Positions 52,777 to 61,207 are shown, counted from the stretch's first letter. The stretch is 64,000 nt of DNA from Cohnella thailandensis (GCF_014212135.1 NZ_JACJVQ010000006.1:186001-250000); one strand, 5' to 3'. A program made the numbers and translations. The notes: a model not told the origin generated them from the sequence alone.

Positions 52777-54783
52777 TTATAATTTCCGTTCCCAGAACCT
52801 CCCTTGCGCGATTCCGTTTATAAAGGCTTGTATCGTGGAAGCCGATAAATCGTAAACTCCCGCCTCGTCCGTCTTGACTCTGGCCTTCTTCAATACCCGG
52901 TTATCAAGGAGAGCCAGAGCCAAGGGCTTATAATGCTTAAACGTCATCTCGATGAATTCCAAGGCGGGCGTCGGAATAGAAGGCTCGCTGCTGATCAATA
53001 AGACGCCATCGAAGAGAGCGGGGTCCGCCGTGTCGAACGTGGCCGTTACCTTAAGCGGGTTAGGCAGGTCGTGAAGCTTCTCCCCGACGATCGTATAATT
53101 TAGCCGATGCTCGTTGAAAGCCATCGTCCAATCGGCAAGACGTTCCAGATCGGGGTCGCCTATCCTCACGATCGCGATGCTCTTCGTATCCGGCTTGCGG
53201 ACGGTATCGGCCATGCTGAGCGCGGGAGATTTCTTGTCGGATTTCACCTCCAGGTTCTCCGCCGGAAGGGGGGCTCCGATAGGGTCGGCCACCGCCTGCG
53301 CCAAGGAACGGTCGATATGATTCAGCAGCGCGACCGCGTTGGCTTTGACCAATTCCGATTTGCACTTGCCCAGCTCGAAGCTGAACGCTTTCTTTACATG
53401 CTCTTGCTCGTAAGGGGCGAGACTGTTGTAGAAAAGCTTGGCCTGCGAATAGAAGTCGAGGAAGCTGTCGCTGCGTCCCCGGATCTTGCGCCCGTCAATC
53501 TTCTCCTGGTAGTGCTCGTATCCGCCTTGTTCAACCGGGACCGGCGCAGGCAGGCCGGCGTTCAAGCCGTTACGGTGATAGCTCGTTTGTCCTTGGTGAA
53601 TGGTCATCTGATGCATGCCGTCGCGTTGATTGTTATGGAACGGGCATACGGGCCGGTTGATCGGAATTTGGTGGAAGTTAGGACCGCCTAACCGAGAGAG
53701 CTGCGTATCGGTATAGGAGAACAATCGCCCCTGCAAGAGAGGATCGTTCGAGAAATCGATGCCGGGCACGACATGTCCGGGGTGGAAGGCCGCCTGCTCC
53801 GTCTCGGCGAAGAAATTGCTGACGTTCCGGTTCAGGGTCATTTTGCCGACCAATTTCACGGGGATCTCTTCCTCCGGCCATAATTTGGTCGGGTCCAAGA
53901 TATCGAAATCGAATTTATGCTCGTCCTCCTCGGGAATAAGCTGCAGGCCAAGCTCCCACTCCGGGAATTGTCCCCTCTCGATGGCATCGTACAGGTCCTC
54001 TCTATGGAAGTCGGGATTTTTGCCGGCTATCTTCTGCGCCTCGTCCCAGACCAGGGAATGAACCCCCAGGACGGGCTTCCAATGGAATTTGACGAAGTGC
54101 GACCGCCCTGCCGCGTTCACCAACCGGAACGTGTGCACCCCGAAGCCTTCCATCATCCGCAGGCTGCGAGGAATGGCGCGATCGCTCATGACCCACATCA
54201 CCATATGGGCCGATTCCGGGTTCTGCCCGATAAAATCCCAGAACGTATCGTGGGCGCTGGCGCCTTGCGGGATTTCGTTGTGCGGCTCGGGCTTGACGGC
54301 ATGGACGAAATCGGGGAACTTGATGGCATCCTGAACGAAGAAAACGGGCATGTTGTTCCCCACCAAATCATAGTTGCCCTCATCCGTATAGAATTTGGTC
54401 GCGAATCCGCGAACGTCCCGGACGGTGTCGTTCGACCCTCTAGAACCCTGCACCGTGGAGAAGCGCACGAATACGGGCGTGACTTTGGACGGATCCGTAA
54501 GGAAGTCCGCCTTGGTGTAATCTTCTAAGGATTCATAGAGTTGAAAATAGCCATGAGCCCCTACGCCGCGCGCGTGAACGATTCGTTCGGGAATGCGCTC
54601 GTGATCGAAGTGGGTCATCTTCTCGCGGAAGTGGAAGTCCTCCATAAGGGTAGGACCGCGCTGGCCCGCCTTCAGAGAAAACTCGTCTTCGGCCATTTTT
54701 ACGCCTTGGTTCGTCGTCAACCCATGCTTTTCTTCGTTGTTAACGGTGAAATTTCTCAATTGCTCCGTCTTTTTGTTCTCCAT
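52777..54783 (-). CDS. katE: Large-subunit catalase (HPII/KatE type)
   Basis: 668 residues. Catalase core (about 30-510): distal His in ERIVHARGVGAHGYF, Asn in FFVQDAIKFPDFVHA, haem-ligand Tyr in GRLFSYTDTQLSRLGGPNF. The C-terminal flavodoxin-like domain of clade 2 catalases covers about 535-668 (KSIAIVRIGDPDLERLADWT). Breaks down hydrogen peroxide in the cytoplasm or spore. Reads leftward away from the TerC-family gene; the 196-base gap between them holds the promoters. Confidence 0.95.
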   Translation of the reverse strand: MENKKTEQLRNFTVNNEEKHGLTTNQGVKMAEDEFSLKAGQRGPTLMEDFHFREKMTHFDHERIPERIVHARGVGAHGYFQLYESLEDYTKADFLTDPSKVTPVFVRFSTVQGSRGSNDTVRDVRGFATKFYTDEGNYDLVGNNMPVFFVQDAIKFPDFVHAVKPEPHNEIPQGASAHDTFWDFIGQNPESAHMVMWVMSDRAIPRSLRMMEGFGVHTFRLVNAAGRSHFVKFHWKPVLGVHSLVWDEAQKIAGKNPDFHREDLYDAIERGQFPEWELGLQLIPEEDEHKFDFDILDPTKLWPEEEIPVKLVGKMTLNRNVSNFFAETEQAAFHPGHVVPGIDFSNDPLLQGRLFSYTDTQLSRLGGPNFHQIPINRPVCPFHNNQRDGMHQMTIHQGQTSYHRNGLNAGLPAPVPVEQGGYEHYQEKIDGRKIRGRSDSFLDFYSQAKLFYNSLAPYEQEHVKKAFSFELGKCKSELVKANAVALLNHIDRSLAQAVADPIGAPLPAENLEVKSDKKSPALSMADTVRKPDTKSIAIVRIGDPDLERLADWTMAFNEHRLNYTIVGEKLHDLPNPLKVTATFDTADPALFDGVLLISSEPSIPTPALEFIEMTFKHYKPLALALLDNRVLKKARVKTDEAGVYDLSASTIQAFINGIAQGRFWERKL

Positions 54784-54979
54784 ATGAATCCTCCAATCTT
54801 GTTATAAAGAAAGAAGCCTGTCTTCATAAGTACCCCGTTCGGGCGGAGGTGTCCCGGTTCAGAACAGAAAATGAACCTTTTTGGAGATCTTGCACGTATT
54901 ACTTTTTCTGAGGAAGAAAATATTATCTGCATAGGAAGCAAGGGATCAAAACACTCGGTAATAGAGGGGAGAATTTCTG
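54784..54979. other. Divergent spacer of katE and TerC-family gene
   Basis: 196 bases, AT-rich. A GAGGGGAG ribosome site (54964-54971) belongs to the TerC-family gene. I looked for a yybP-ykoY manganese riboswitch, common before this family, and did not find its conserved loops. Confidence 0.5.
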
Positions 54980-55750
54980 CTGGACTCATTATGGTTGGAG
55001 TATGCATGGGCATTACTGATTCTTATCGGATTGGAAGGTTTGCTTTCCGCGGATAACGCGCTTGTTCTGGCGGTCATCGCGAAGCACTTGCCGGAGGATC
55101 AAAAGAAGAAAGCGATCAACTACGGGATCATCATGGCCTTTGTTTTCCGTTTCGGCGCGCTATTCGCGATATCGTTCATTGCGAATGTCTGGCAGATACA
55201 GGCGATCGGAGCCGCTTACCTGCTTTACCTCGGGTTAAAGCACATCATTAAAGCGCGTTTCGGCAAAGAAAACGAGAACATTCGCGAGGACGTCAAAAAG
55301 GATGCCGCAGGGAAGGGATTCTGGCCGACCGTGGGTAAAATCGCGCTTGCGGATCTCGCCTTTGCGATTGATTCCATCCTTGCCGCGGTAGCTCTGGCAC
55401 TCGGTCTCCCGGATTCGCCGCTTGGTAATTTCGGCGGGATGGACGGAGGCAAGTTCCTGGTCGTCGTACTTGGCGGTATCGCAGGGCTCGTGCTCATCAA
55501 ATTCGCGGCCACATGGTTCATCAAGCTGCTTGCCCAGCGTCCTGCCCTCGAGACGACCGCTTACGCGATCGTGGCATGGGTCGGAGTAAAGCTCGCGGTC
55601 ATCACTTTGGCTCACGAAGACATCGGCGTGTTGGATCATCATTTCCCGCATGGGACAACTTGGACCGTTATTTTCTATGGGGTGTTGGTTGCGATCGCTC
55701 TTCTCGGCTGGTTCGCTCCCGCGAATAAGAAACAGGCCGAACGACTCTAG
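54980..55750 (+). CDS. TerC-family membrane protein (YkoY-like), CTG start
   Basis: 256 residues. Seven membrane helices; LEGLLSADNALVLAVIAKHLP and ALADLAFAIDSILAAVALAL are the two halves with conserved Asp of the TerC family, linked to manganese export. The frame contains DSLWLEYAWALLILIG before any ATG, matching the conserved N-terminus of relatives. The best start is CTG 54980, 8 bases after GAGGGGAG; a second CTG (54977) and the internal TTG 54995 are weaker. Confidence 0.85.
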   Translation: MDSLWLEYAWALLILIGLEGLLSADNALVLAVIAKHLPEDQKKKAINYGIIMAFVFRFGALFAISFIANVWQIQAIGAAYLLYLGLKHIIKARFGKENENIREDVKKDAAGKGFWPTVGKIALADLAFAIDSILAAVALALGLPDSPLGNFGGMDGGKFLVVVLGGIAGLVLIKFAATWFIKLLAQRPALETTAYAIVAWVGVKLAVITLAHEDIGVLDHHFPHGTTWTVIFYGVLVAIALLGWFAPANKKQAERL

Positions 55751-55779
55751 ATTGCGTTATTCATGATTGATTTCTGAAG

Positions 55780-55808
55780 AAAGCTGCCGGCATGCCGGCA
55801 GCTTTTTC
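55780..55808. terminator. Bidirectional terminator
   Basis: AAAGCTGCCGGC-AT-GCCGGCAGCTTT with flanking T on the plus side and A on the other; symmetric, between convergent genes. Confidence 0.9.
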
Positions 55809-55809
55809 G

Positions 55810-56673
55810 TTATTTCGCGAACACATGATTGCCGATCCGGGCCGTGACCGGGCGGCTTCGCACCCAGGCATTGTCCGTTTTGTCCGGATTATAGAAGACG
55901 ACGGCTCCCAGCCCCGGGTCGGAACCGTTCAGCGCGGCCTGCACGGCGCTCCTCGTCTCCTGGCTTGGCGTCACCGAATAGATGCGTTTGTCCAATACCG
56001 GAGAGTACTGATAATAGGCTGTGCCGTTTATATATTCGACTTGGAAAATCGTATCGGTAATCGTATCCGGCCAATCGGGACTGGCCACCCGGTTCAAGAT
56101 CGAAGCCGCGACCGCCACCTTGCCGGCGTAGCTCTCGCCTCCCGCCTCCGCCTCCGTAATCTTGTACAGCCAGTTAAGCTCTTCGGCGGACGTTTGGGTA
56201 CTCTGCGCCTTCACGACGAGACCGCTGTCCCCCGTCGAGAGAACCGCCGAACGCGTCCGCTCATCGTAATGAACGCTTAAACCGATCTTCTTAGCCGTGT
56301 AGGCCAGCGGCACATAAGCGCTTCCGCCGATCAGCGTCGTTCGCGTATCCAAGCTGTCGCGAAGCCATGCCGCTTCTCCGGCACGTTGATAATCGGCGTA
56401 GCGCTCGCCTGCGGCGAACCCGATCTGAATCGAGGCTGTAGTGATTACCGCCGAGCGATAACGCTCGCTCCAACCGACCGAGGCGTTAAGCCCGCGGAAG
56501 AAGGCTGCCGGCACAAGCTGCAATCCGTTCTGCATGATCGCGCTCGTCGTAACCCGTTGACCGTCGACATAGACCGTCGTGCTGCCGGGCGTTTGGGCCG
56601 AAGCGCCCTGAGGCGGCCATGTCAAGAGAACAACCAATACTAGCGCCAAAGGCGACAACCAACGTTTTAACAC
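55810..56673 (-). CDS. SleB-like cell wall (spore cortex) hydrolase
   Basis: 288 residues from GTG 56673 (AGGGGG 8 bases upstream); upstream frame lacks a ribosome site. Sec signal peptide (1-27), then a copper amine oxidase N-terminal-type repeat (about 32-135; VYVDGQRVTTSAIMQNG, AYVPLAYTAKKIGL) that binds the wall. The C-terminal hydrolase_2 domain (about 165-288) has the catalytic Glu in LYKITEAEAGGESYAGKVAV. Cuts cortex peptidoglycan during germination or wall turnover. Confidence 0.9.
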   Translation of the reverse strand: MLKRWLSPLALVLVVLLTWPPQGASAQTPGSTTVYVDGQRVTTSAIMQNGLQLVPAAFFRGLNASVGWSERYRSAVITTASIQIGFAAGERYADYQRAGEAAWLRDSLDTRTTLIGGSAYVPLAYTAKKIGLSVHYDERTRSAVLSTGDSGLVVKAQSTQTSAEELNWLYKITEAEAGGESYAGKVAVAASILNRVASPDWPDTITDTIFQVEYINGTAYYQYSPVLDKRIYSVTPSQETRSAVQAALNGSDPGLGAVVFYNPDKTDNAWVRSRPVTARIGNHVFAK

Positions 56674-56864
56674 AACGAGATCCCCCTCTCTCACTCGCCC
56701 CATTTTACGATAGAATAGCCGGTCGCCCGACTGACAATTTGAGGATAATGAGAATCGGCAACAGGGCTCCAAGCGGCGCTAAAGCCTCGCCAAGAGCGGA
56801 TTTCTTCCGCCGATGAAGCCGTTCTTTTCTGATAAGGCTGAGAATATTTTAATGGTTGAAAATC

Positions 56865-56916
56865 TTCCCGGACGATTTTCCCGGCCTACCGGGAAACCGA
56901 CCCTTGTTACCGGGAA
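56865..56916. promoter_or_regulatory. Four half-site array upstream of FAD monooxygenase
   Basis: TTCCCGG at 56865 and 56878, CCGGGAA at 56889 and 56910. The inner pair (TTCCCGG-N4-CCGGGAA) is a perfect inverted repeat; the outer pair repeats it at a distance. Positioned 40-90 bases before the start codon. Operator for an unknown regulator or a nested hairpin. Confidence 0.5.
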
Positions 56917-56956
56917 TACGGGGGTTCTACGATGGAGGTAAAGGAGGGAGGATCGA

Positions 56957-58201
56957 ATGGACCGTCATTACGATGTCATCATCGTCGGAGCCCGGGTTGC
57001 CGGGTCGTCGCTCGCTTATGAATTATCGAAATCCGGCTATAAGGTGCTGCTGGCGGACAAAAGCTCGTTCCCGAGCGATGTGTTGTCGACCCACAATTTC
57101 TTCGGCAATTCCGTAGCGAAGCTGAGGGAGATGGGCGTCCTGGATCGTCTGCTGCAGACGGGAGCGCCTTTGTACAAACGAGCGGTCATTCAATTCGAGG
57201 ATGTCGTCATCGACGGGCAGTTTCCCGAGGTGGACGGAGAGACGGAATGCTTGTGCGTCAGGCGGGTGCATCTGGATCATATCTTGTTCGAACACGCGTC
57301 GTCGCAGCCTGGCGTGACTTCGATCGAAGGGTTTCGAGTTACGGACGTGATCCGGGAGGGGAATGCGGTAACCGGGATCGCGGGAGTTCGCCGCGGCGGG
57401 GAAGAGGAACGGTTTACGGCCAAGCTAGTCGTCGGCGCCGACGGGCGCAACTCGACTCTGCGGGAGAGGGTGAACAGCGCGCGGGCGATGGCCGTTCCGA
57501 CGGACTTTGCTTCCTATGTCGGCTACTTTAAGGGCTATGAGCAGGCTGGCGATATTCATGTGGAGCTGTACAAAATCAGGGACAAAATCGGCATCGTCTT
57601 CCCGACGGACGACGATCTGCACGTTGTCGGCGTCATGTTTCCCCTGGATGATCAAGGTTGGAGCGAGAGGTTCGCCCGGTCTCCGGAGAATGCGATGCGC
57701 GAGCTGATCGACGGCGGATTCGCGGATTCCCCCCTCCCGGAACGGCTGCGCCAAGCCTCCCTTGTCGGCAGGGTGCGAGGCTTGCGCGGTTACGACAACG
57801 ATTGGCATCAGGGGATGGGAGAAGGGTGGGCGCTCGTCGGCGACGCTTTCTCGTTCAAGGATCCCGCCGTCGGACAAGGAATGCAGGATGCGCTTTATAG
57901 CGCGCGAATCTTAACCGACGTCCTATCCAAATACGACGACTGGGGAGAGCATTGGGAGGAGATGGCCCAAGCGTATCAGAGCCTGATGGAAGCGAAGATG
58001 ATGTCCCGGTTCCATATGGCCTGCCAGTTCACGAAGAACGTTCCGTTCGGGCCGGAGCAGACCGCGGTTAACCGGCTGGTTGCCGCTCATCCCGAGGCGA
58101 CCCGGGCTTTTCTCGGGATCTACAATCACGCGGTCGAGCCGCAGGAGTTCGAACAAGTCATCGGGGGGTTGCTGGCGGGGAACCAGGAATTTGAACCTTA
58201 A
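56957..58201 (+). CDS. FAD-dependent monooxygenase/oxidoreductase
   Basis: 414 residues; AAAGGAGGGAGG precedes ATG 56957. PHBH-fold flavoprotein: YDVIIVGARVAGSSLAYELSK (dinucleotide site with a variant glycine pattern), LVVGADGRNSTLRE (DG motif) and WALVGDAFSFKDPAVGQGM (GD motif). Related enzymes hydroxylate aromatics or reduce isoprenoid chains; substrate unknown. A 49-residue peptide gene follows 16 bases later, so it is probably co-transcribed. Confidence 0.9.
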   Translation: MDRHYDVIIVGARVAGSSLAYELSKSGYKVLLADKSSFPSDVLSTHNFFGNSVAKLREMGVLDRLLQTGAPLYKRAVIQFEDVVIDGQFPEVDGETECLCVRRVHLDHILFEHASSQPGVTSIEGFRVTDVIREGNAVTGIAGVRRGGEEERFTAKLVVGADGRNSTLRERVNSARAMAVPTDFASYVGYFKGYEQAGDIHVELYKIRDKIGIVFPTDDDLHVVGVMFPLDDQGWSERFARSPENAMRELIDGGFADSPLPERLRQASLVGRVRGLRGYDNDWHQGMGEGWALVGDAFSFKDPAVGQGMQDALYSARILTDVLSKYDDWGEHWEEMAQAYQSLMEAKMMSRFHMACQFTKNVPFGPEQTAVNRLVAAHPEATRAFLGIYNHAVEPQEFEQVIGGLLAGNQEFEP

Positions 58202-58217
58202 GGAGGATTCGTGAAGA

Positions 58218-58367
58218 ATGAAGAAGCTCTCGAAGAGCCGCAGGAGGCGGATTTGGCTTGCGGCCGCAACGGCTATGACGGTAAGCCTGTGGTGGAATGC
58301 CGTTCATTCGGACGACGGCCAAATCGAAGAAGCCCGCCGTATTATCGTTTACAGCACGACAAGCTAA
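58218..58367 (+). CDS. Small secreted or membrane peptide (49 aa)
   Basis: 49 residues, ATG 58218 with AGGAGG at 58201-58206, stop TAA 58365. N-terminus MKKLSKSRRRRIW is strongly basic, then the short hydrophobic stretch LAAATAMTVSLWWNAV, then an acidic-to-polar tail (SDDGQIEEARRII). This is a signal-peptide-like or membrane-anchored layout. It ends just before the terminator at 58391. No family recognised. Position and ribosome site make it a likely real gene co-transcribed with the FAD enzyme. Confidence 0.6.
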   Translation: MKKLSKSRRRRIWLAAATAMTVSLWWNAVHSDDGQIEEARRIIVYSTTS

Positions 58368-58390
58368 ACGGACAATCCTAACAAGCGTCC

Positions 58391-58422
58391 GAGGTTCGTC
58401 CCGGTTAAGGGACGGACCTCTT
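58391..58422 (+). terminator. Terminator after FAD enzyme/peptide operon
   Basis: GAGGTTCGTCCC-GGTTAA-GGGACGGACCTC (one mismatch) then TT. Overlaps the 3' end of the converging hydrolase gene. Confidence 0.75.
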
Positions 58423-59127
58423 GAATTCTTCCAAGATAGCCCTTAGCCCGTCCGGGTCGCCGATCATCGGCAAGTGTCCGGTGTCGAGGCTTCGAACGGA
58501 TCCCGGAGCAAGGGCCGCGATCATTCGGTCCTGCAGGGAGGGGAGGATCTCTTTATCCTTGGTCAGCTTCACATAAAGCCGCGGCACGTCCGGGATAGAC
58601 GCGCGTACCCGATCGGTAAACAAGCGCACGGCCTCCGGAGTAAATCCTCGGACAATCTCCGAAGCTTGGTCCGAAGCGAGATCGCTGCATAATCCCGCCC
58701 GGAGGGCGGCCTCCGGAGGCTTCGTTCCCAGGATTCGCATGATGGCGGCCAAGATTATTCTTTGAGGGAACGGCATCGCGGACAAGAAGGAACCGCCGGC
58801 CTTCGGAATAATGGCCCCGACGGCGACGAATCCCGCCAGCCGATTCCCGAGTTCCGAGGCAAGTTTAAGGGCCAGGACGCCTCCGATGGAATGAGCGACA
58901 AGGACGATGCGCCGAGCTCCCCAAGCCTCTATTTGTTTTTTTATGCCGATCGCGTAATCCTCCAGGGACAGCCGCTTCCGCGAATCGGCGGAGCCTTGCC
59001 TCAAGGGATACTCCGCCAGCAAGTAAGGGTGATTGAACCCCTCCGCGACTTTCCTCCAAATCCGATTGTCCAGCCCGGCCCCATGGATAAAAACGAAGCC
59101 TATGGAATCCTGCAAGTCCTTGCTCAT
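58405..59127 (-). CDS. Alpha/beta hydrolase
   Basis: 240 residues from ATG 59127 (GAGGGG 10 bases upstream; ATG 59136 is too close to it). Alpha/beta-hydrolase fold with oxyanion stretch FIHGAGLD, nucleophile Ser in LVAHSIGGVLAL, and catalytic His in SLDTGHLPMI. Esterase, thioesterase or haloperoxidase-like activity is possible. Divergent from a WYL regulator with a palindrome between, so it is the likely regulated gene. Confidence 0.87.
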   Translation of the reverse strand: MSKDLQDSIGFVFIHGAGLDNRIWRKVAEGFNHPYLLAEYPLRQGSADSRKRLSLEDYAIGIKKQIEAWGARRIVLVAHSIGGVLALKLASELGNRLAGFVAVGAIIPKAGGSFLSAMPFPQRIILAAIMRILGTKPPEAALRAGLCSDLASDQASEIVRGFTPEAVRLFTDRVRASIPDVPRLYVKLTKDKEILPSLQDRMIAALAPGSVRSLDTGHLPMIGDPDGLRAILEEFKRSVP

Positions 59128-59190
59128 AGGTGTCATTCCCCTCTATTCTTCACGTTTTGGTTTCTTCTAAAGGCATGGTATCATGAAAAC

Positions 59191-59207
59191 AAGACAAATC
59201 ATGTCTT
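59191..59207. promoter_or_regulatory. Inverted repeat between hydrolase and WYL regulator
   Basis: AAGACA-AATCA-TGTCTT, perfect 6-base arms, 18 bases upstream of the WYL start and 64 upstream of the hydrolase start. Probable operator of the WYL regulator. Confidence 0.6.
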
Positions 59208-59225
59208 ATTTTAATGAGGTGGACC

Positions 59226-60164
59226 ATGCAGAAGTCGCAGCGACTCATTCAATTGATCATGAGGATCAATGCGAAGCCGTCTTTTACCGTAGGCGAGTTG
59301 GCCGCCGAATTCGGGCTGTCCACGCGGACGATCACGAGGGATCTTCAGGAGCTAAGCGAGCTCGGCGTTCCCGTTTATTCCGTTCAAGGAAGGGGCGGAG
59401 GCTATCGGCTTCTTCGGGAAAGGCTGCTGCCGCCTATCAGCTTTACGGAAGGAGAAGCGCTCACCCTATTTTTTGCCTGCCAGACGTTGGATTATTTCGG
59501 CGCCTTGCCTTTCGGAGAGGGGGCGGATACCGCGCTTCATAAGTTTTATCACTATTTGCCCGCGGACCGTAAAGATCAGATCGATCGGCTTAAGGACAGG
59601 ATCATGTTCTGGAGCCCCTTTCGGCCGATGTCGGCGGACATTCTTCAAACCCTGCTGCAAGCCATCATGACGAACGTCGTCGTGACGATAACCTATAAAT
59701 CCGGAAGCGGAGAATCCGAGCGGAACATTCAGCCTATCGGCCTATATGCCAACTCCGGTTATTGGTATTGTCCCGCTTATTGCTTCAGCCGCGGCGACAT
59801 CCGGCAGTTCAGGGCGGACCGGATTCTCTCCGCCGCGCCGAACGAATCGATTCCGAGCCGAGCGGACATCAGCCGGAAGACTTTGTCGGACAAGCCCGAT
59901 AAGGACCGTCTGGAACAGACGATCCTTCGACTGAATTTGACCCCCAAAGGGGTGTTCGAGCTGGAATCCAATCCGCGCATCGCCCCGTTTATCCGGCGGA
60001 AGGAGGACGGCAGCGGAACGGCAAACGTTCAAATAGCGGCGGAAGACTTGAGCTTCTACGCGGACTTGATTTGGCGGCTGGGGGGCGAAGCCCAAATAAC
60101 GGGGCCCGCGGAAGCGATCGAGTATATGAGGCAGAAGCTCGAAGCGGTTCGTAGGCTTTATTAG
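59226..60164 (+). CDS. WYL-domain transcriptional regulator (YafY type, second)
   Basis: 312 residues from ATG 59226 (GAGGTGG upstream; ATG 59214 precedes that site). Winged helix (1-60; ELAAEFGLSTRTITRDLQELSELG) and WYL domain (about 135-230; GLYANSGYWYCPAYCFSRGDIRQFRADR, a WYCPAYC variant of WYL) plus a C-terminal WCX-like part. Probably controls the divergent hydrolase and itself. Confidence 0.88.
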   Translation: MQKSQRLIQLIMRINAKPSFTVGELAAEFGLSTRTITRDLQELSELGVPVYSVQGRGGGYRLLRERLLPPISFTEGEALTLFFACQTLDYFGALPFGEGADTALHKFYHYLPADRKDQIDRLKDRIMFWSPFRPMSADILQTLLQAIMTNVVVTITYKSGSGESERNIQPIGLYANSGYWYCPAYCFSRGDIRQFRADRILSAAPNESIPSRADISRKTLSDKPDKDRLEQTILRLNLTPKGVFELESNPRIAPFIRRKEDGSGTANVQIAAEDLSFYADLIWRLGGEAQITGPAEAIEYMRQKLEAVRRLY

Positions 60165-60172
60165 AACGGCCG

Positions 60173-61039
60173 TCAGTCGCTCAGCGAGATCAACTCGAGC
60201 TCCCTTAACCGCGACTCGTCGGTGATGACGTCGACTCCTGCGATCTTGCCGTTCGCGTAAGCGAGAGCGAGTACAAGAAGCAGTTGTCCGCCCGGGGATA
60301 CGACGACGCCGATCTCTCCGTCGACGAGCGCCGGCCGCGCGGCCTTGGCGCGTCCGCCCATAAGCTGCGCGGCCACCTCCCGGATGCCGCGAACCTCGTT
60401 CGGAGCGTCCTTGCGATCGCTACGCAGCACCACTTGAGGATCGAGCACGGCGAGCAGCGCTTCGAAGTCCCCTTTTCTCGCGGCCGCCAGGAAGGAGTCC
60501 ACAAGACTCCGTTGGACGTTGAGGTCGGCGCCCGAGGACGCTCTCGCTCCCTGCAATCGCCGGCGGGCTCGACTGGCTAGCTGCCTAGCGGCAATCTCGG
60601 AGCGCCCTACGATGGGAGCGATCTCGGCATAGGGGACCGCGAAGATGTCGTGCAGAATGAACGAGATCCGCTCTTCCGGATTCAAGGTGTCGAGCACCAC
60701 ATGCAGCGCCAGGCCGATCGAATCGGCGAGGATCGCCTCGCGTTCCGGATCGCCCTCCGCTTCATCGTCCAACGGCCGCTCGGCGTCATGGGCGTCCATC
60801 CCTTCTTCTCGCCGCGACTTTCGGGACCTCAGCATATCTAGGCATACCCGGGAGACGACGGTCGTCAGCCACCCCCCGATGTTCTCGATTCGGTTCCCAT
60901 CGGAGCGGCTAAGCCTCAGCCAGGATTCTTGAACGGCGTCCTCCGCCTCGCTCCAGCTCCCCAGCATTCGGTACGCGACCGAACGCAGATGACTCCGATG
61001 GCCTTCGAACTGTTCGGTAAGCCGATTCATTTCGCTCAT
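60173..61039 (-). CDS. ECF sigma factor with SnoaL-like C-terminal domain (ECF41/SigJ type)
   Basis: 288 residues. Sigma regions 2 (about 10-75; AYRMLGSWSEAEDAVQESWLRL) and 4 (about 110-165; YAEIAPIVGRSEIAARQLASRARRRL) are followed by a SnoaL-like domain (about 170-288; LVDSFLAAARKGDFEALLAVLDP). This tail replaces an anti-sigma factor in the ECF41 group. The group's DGGGK motif is not present (SDRKDAPNEV), so it is a divergent member. A sequence like the ECF41 promoter lies just upstream (61075-61101), suggesting self-control. Confidence 0.88.
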   Translation of the reverse strand: MSEMNRLTEQFEGHRSHLRSVAYRMLGSWSEAEDAVQESWLRLSRSDGNRIENIGGWLTTVVSRVCLDMLRSRKSRREEGMDAHDAERPLDDEAEGDPEREAILADSIGLALHVVLDTLNPEERISFILHDIFAVPYAEIAPIVGRSEIAARQLASRARRRLQGARASSGADLNVQRSLVDSFLAAARKGDFEALLAVLDPQVVLRSDRKDAPNEVRGIREVAAQLMGGRAKAARPALVDGEIGVVVSPGGQLLLVLALAYANGKIAGVDVITDESRLRELELISLSD

Positions 61040-61074
61040 CGATAAGCTCCCTTCTTAACTGCTCTTACTGGATT

Positions 61075-61101
61075 GACGTATGAAACTTCAAGAACGTGAC
61101 G
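61075..61101 (-). promoter_or_regulatory. ECF41-like promoter of the sigma gene
   Basis: Minus strand: CGTCACG, 16 bases, CGTC. The published ECF41 consensus is TGTCACA-N16-CGTC (from memory); the core GTCAC, the spacing and CGTC agree. It is 36 bases before the sigma start. Confidence 0.55.
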
Positions 61102-61142
61102 GCGGTAGCGAACTTTATCGAGAACAGAATTGCGATCGCTCC

Positions 61143-61174
61143 TTGACTTTCCCCTTGAGGGGAGGGTTTATCTT
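61143..61174 (+). promoter_or_regulatory. MerR-type promoter of SDR gene
   Basis: TTGACT (61143-61148) and TTATCT (61168-61173) are 19 bases apart (20 to TATCTT), longer than the normal 17. TCCCC-TTGA-GGGGA lies in the middle of the spacer. The stretched spacer with a central palindrome is the mark of MerR-family promoters, close to the BmrR-controlled bmr promoter. The regulator is not in the window. Confidence 0.65.
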
Positions 61175-61190
61175 AGGATTAATTCTAAGA
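61171..61190. promoter_or_regulatory. Second palindrome downstream of SDR promoter
   Basis: TCTTAGGATTAATTCTAAGA, a 20-bp palindrome with one mismatched pair, overlapping the -10 and start region. Likely a repressor site. Confidence 0.6.
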
Positions 61191-61207
61191 GAAGGAGTGG
61201 AGTCGCA

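Noticed and set aside
54784..54979. yybP-ykoY manganese riboswitch before the TerC-family gene
   Set aside because: The conserved loop sequences could not be found; only AT-rich sequence and the ribosome site are seen.
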